Assembly (NCBI RefSeq): GCF_021379005.1
Contig: NZ_CP075171.1
Coordinates: 4,092,001 to 4,156,000 of the forward strand
DNA: 64,000 nucleotides
Reading direction: 5' to 3'
From: Leptodesmis sichuanensis A121
Lineage (GTDB): Bacteria; Cyanobacteriota; Cyanobacteriia; Leptolyngbyales; Leptolyngbyaceae
This document shows, one piece after another, positions 62,656 to 64,000 of the stretch. Each line of letters begins with the position of its first letter. Position 1 is the stretch's first letter. Below the pieces are notes generated by a model. The model was given only the letters and a program-made list of their open reading frames with translations, made no database searches and had not been told where the DNA came from. The translations under genes and the position numbers were made by a program.

Positions 62656-64000
62656 ATGCGTAGCTCCTTTCTCGACCGTCTCTATCATCCCGATCGCCCC
62701 GTCATTGTTTTTGATGGTGCCATGGGAACCAACTTGCAGGTGCAGAACCTGACAGCAGAGGATTTTGGCGGCCCGGAATACGAAGGCTGTAATGAGTATT
62801 TGGTGCATACCAAACCGGAAGCCGTCGCCAAAGTGCATCGAGATTTTCTGGCGGCAGGAGCGGATGTGATTGAAACCGACACCTTTGGAGCCACCTCCAT
62901 TGTGCTGGCCGAGTACGACCTGGCCGATCGCGCCTACGAACTGAACAAAGCCGCCGCAGAACTGGCTAAACAGGTAACGGCTGAATTTTCCACCCCGGAC
63001 AAACCCCGCTTCGTGGCAGGTTCTATGGGACCGACGACCAAACTGCCGACGTTGGGTCATATCGATTACGACACCATGAAAGCCGCCTTTGCAGAACAGG
63101 CAGAAGGCTTGTGGGATGGGGGCGTGGATCTGTTCATCGTGGAAACCTGCCAGGATGTGTTGCAAATTAAAGCGGCCCTGAATGGCATTGAAGAAGTTTT
63201 CCAGAAAAAGGGCGATCGCCGTCCGCTGATGGTCTCCGTCACGATGGAAGTTCAGGGCACGATGCTGGTTGGTTCCGATGTCACCGCTATGCTGGCAATT
63301 CTGGAACCCTACCCGATCGACATTCTGGGGTTGAACTGTGCCACTGGCCCCGATCGCATGGCCGACCACATTAAATATCTGTCGGAATACTCTCCCTTCA
63401 CCATCTCCTGTATTCCCAACGCTGGCATTCCGGAGAACGTCGGTGGTCACGCCCACTACAAACTCACCCCGATGGAACTGCGACTGGCCCTCACCCGCTT
63501 TGTCGAAGACCTGGGCGTGCAGGTCATTGGCGGCTGTTGTGGCACCCGCCCCGAACACATTCAGCAACTGGCAGAAATGGCGGCCATGTTGAAGCCGAAA
63601 GCTCGTCCAGTACGACATGGGGATCAGGGACTAGGGACTAGGGATCAGAGATCAGGAGATGTTCTGCTTACCGATTCCCAACCCCCAATTCCGGATCCCC
63701 GTCCTGTTTTCAATTACGTCCCAGCTGCTGCTTCCATTTACTCCGCCCAACCCTATGAGCAGGACAATTCCTTCCTGATTGTGGGGGAACGGTTAAACGC
63801 CAGTGGCTCCAAGAAGGTGCGGGAATTGCTGAATGCGGAAGATTGGGATGGCCTGGTGTCGGTGGCTCGATCGCAAGTTCGGGAAGGGGCACATGTTCTG
63901 GATGTGAATGTGGACTATGTGGGACGCGATGGCGAAAAGGATATGCATGAACTGGTATCCCGCCTCGTCACGAACGTTACCCTACCGTTAATGCTGGATT
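62656..64000 (+). CDS. metH: Methionine synthase, 5' part (runs off the right edge)
   Basis: The open frame from ATG 62656 has no stop before the window end (about 448 codons). It starts [20 protein letters not shown] followed by GAMGTNLQ, the homocysteine-binding domain. The zinc cysteines lie in LNCATGP and [10 protein letters not shown]. From about residue 355 ([20 protein letters not shown]) the pterin-binding domain begins. Between them, residues ~321-349 ([20 protein letters not shown] and the following Pro-rich segment) are encoded by STRR-type repeat and lie in the inter-domain linker. The cobalamin and activation domains would follow outside the window. B12-dependent methyl transfer from methyl-THF to homocysteine is the expected reaction. 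Confidence 0.95.
   Translation, partial: MRSSFLDRLYHPDRPVIVFDGAMGTNLQVQNLTAEDFGGPEYEGCNEYLVHTKPEAVAKVHRDFLAAGADVIETDTFGATSIVLAEYDLADRAYELNKAAAELAKQVTAEFSTPDKPRFVAGSMGPTTKLPTLGHIDYDTMKAAFAEQAEGLWDGGVDLFIVETCQDVLQIKAALNGIEEVFQKKGDRRPLMVSVTMEVQGTMLVGSDVTAMLAILEPYPIDILGLNCATGPDRMADHIKYLSEYSPFTISCIPNAGIPENVGGHAHYKLTPMELRLALTRFVEDLGVQVIGGCCGTRPEHIQQLAEMAAMLKPKARPVRHGDQGLGTRDQRSGDVLLTDSQPPIPDPRPVFNYVPAAASIYSAQPYEQDNSFLIVGERLNASGSKKVRELLNAEDWDGLVSVARSQVREGAHVLDVNVDYVGRDGEKDMHELVSRLVTNVTLPLMLD
63616..63702. repeat. STRR-like block inside metH
   Basis: GGGATCAGGGACTAGGGACT followed by AGGGATCAGAGATCAGG and CCCAACCCCCAATTCCGGATCCCC, read in frame in the linker between the homocysteine and pterin domains. 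Confidence 0.8.

Overview
The window is chromosomal DNA of a cyanobacterium, probably a filamentous or Leptolyngbya-like lineage. The evidence is a psbA gene for photosystem II D1, several cyanobacteria-restricted families (Ycf51, a Ycf38-type permease, UPF0367, SipA/DUF3148, DUF1815, DUF6679, DUF4359), very frequent GCGATCGC (HIP1) octamers, and short tandemly repeated (STRR-like) sequences scattered between and inside genes. GC content looks close to one half by eye.

Layout. 1-2.2 kb is a small accessory patch: a gene fragment cut at the window edge, a Uma2-type nuclease, a restriction-subunit-R-like protein and a Phd/VapC toxin-antitoxin pair. 2.2-10.4 kb holds gcvP, a UPF0367/ABC-ATPase pair, an NYN nuclease, a decayed methyltransferase, a PrxQ-like peroxiredoxin, an alpha/beta hydrolase and an ABC-2 permease. 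10.4-12 kb is a frameshifted ISKra4-type insertion sequence. 12-18.3 kb has a VOC protein, a cyclase remnant, cobD, a Trypco1-like protein, the operon ycf51 - Fe-alcohol dehydrogenase - aminotransferase, a TPR protein and SufA. 18.6-29.4 kb is core: a DUF6930-like protein, phoU, a two-domain hypothetical, clpP, tamB-like and hflX. 29.9-31.2 kb is an ISAzo13-type element with frameshifted transposase, inserted inside a copy of a dispersed ~70-bp hairpin repeat. 31.4-40.4 kb carries DUF1815, psbA, a large PlsY-like/PPDK-like fusion, a DUF4058 remnant, an orphan HlyD adaptor, small conserved proteins and a creatininase-family enzyme. 40.5-50.5 kb has two small exported or membrane proteins, a 2099-residue repeat protein, sipA-cbiX behind a cobalamin riboswitch, and a voltage-gated K+ channel with a zinc ribbon. 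50.6-54.8 kb has gloB, a SLOG/DprA-like protein, pdhB, tRNA-His and a ruined transposase. 55-64 kb has an MFS transporter, a STAS protein, a DUF2235 hydrolase, lysS, a glycoside-hydrolase-like protein and the 5' part of metH, which runs off the right edge.

Connections. B12 metabolism appears three times: cobD (corrin synthesis), cbiX (cobalt chelatase, under a B12 riboswitch) and metH (if the truncated gene is the usual B12-dependent enzyme). Photosynthesis and light-stress functions are psbA (Glu130, high-light type D1) and sipA. No canonical phage, CRISPR array or complete defence island is present.

The most unusual signals are: in-frame repeat insertions in gcvP, metH, the PlsY/PPDK fusion and the MFS transporter; repeat sequence inside the cobalamin riboswitch; the dispersed ~70-bp hairpin family, one copy split by an IS; the PlsY/PPDK fusion itself; three near-identical 300-bp units in the giant protein gene; and a perfect CRP-type palindrome upstream of the DUF2235 gene. 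I found no clear multi-gene system that I would call new. All family assignments come from reading motifs, without database searches.
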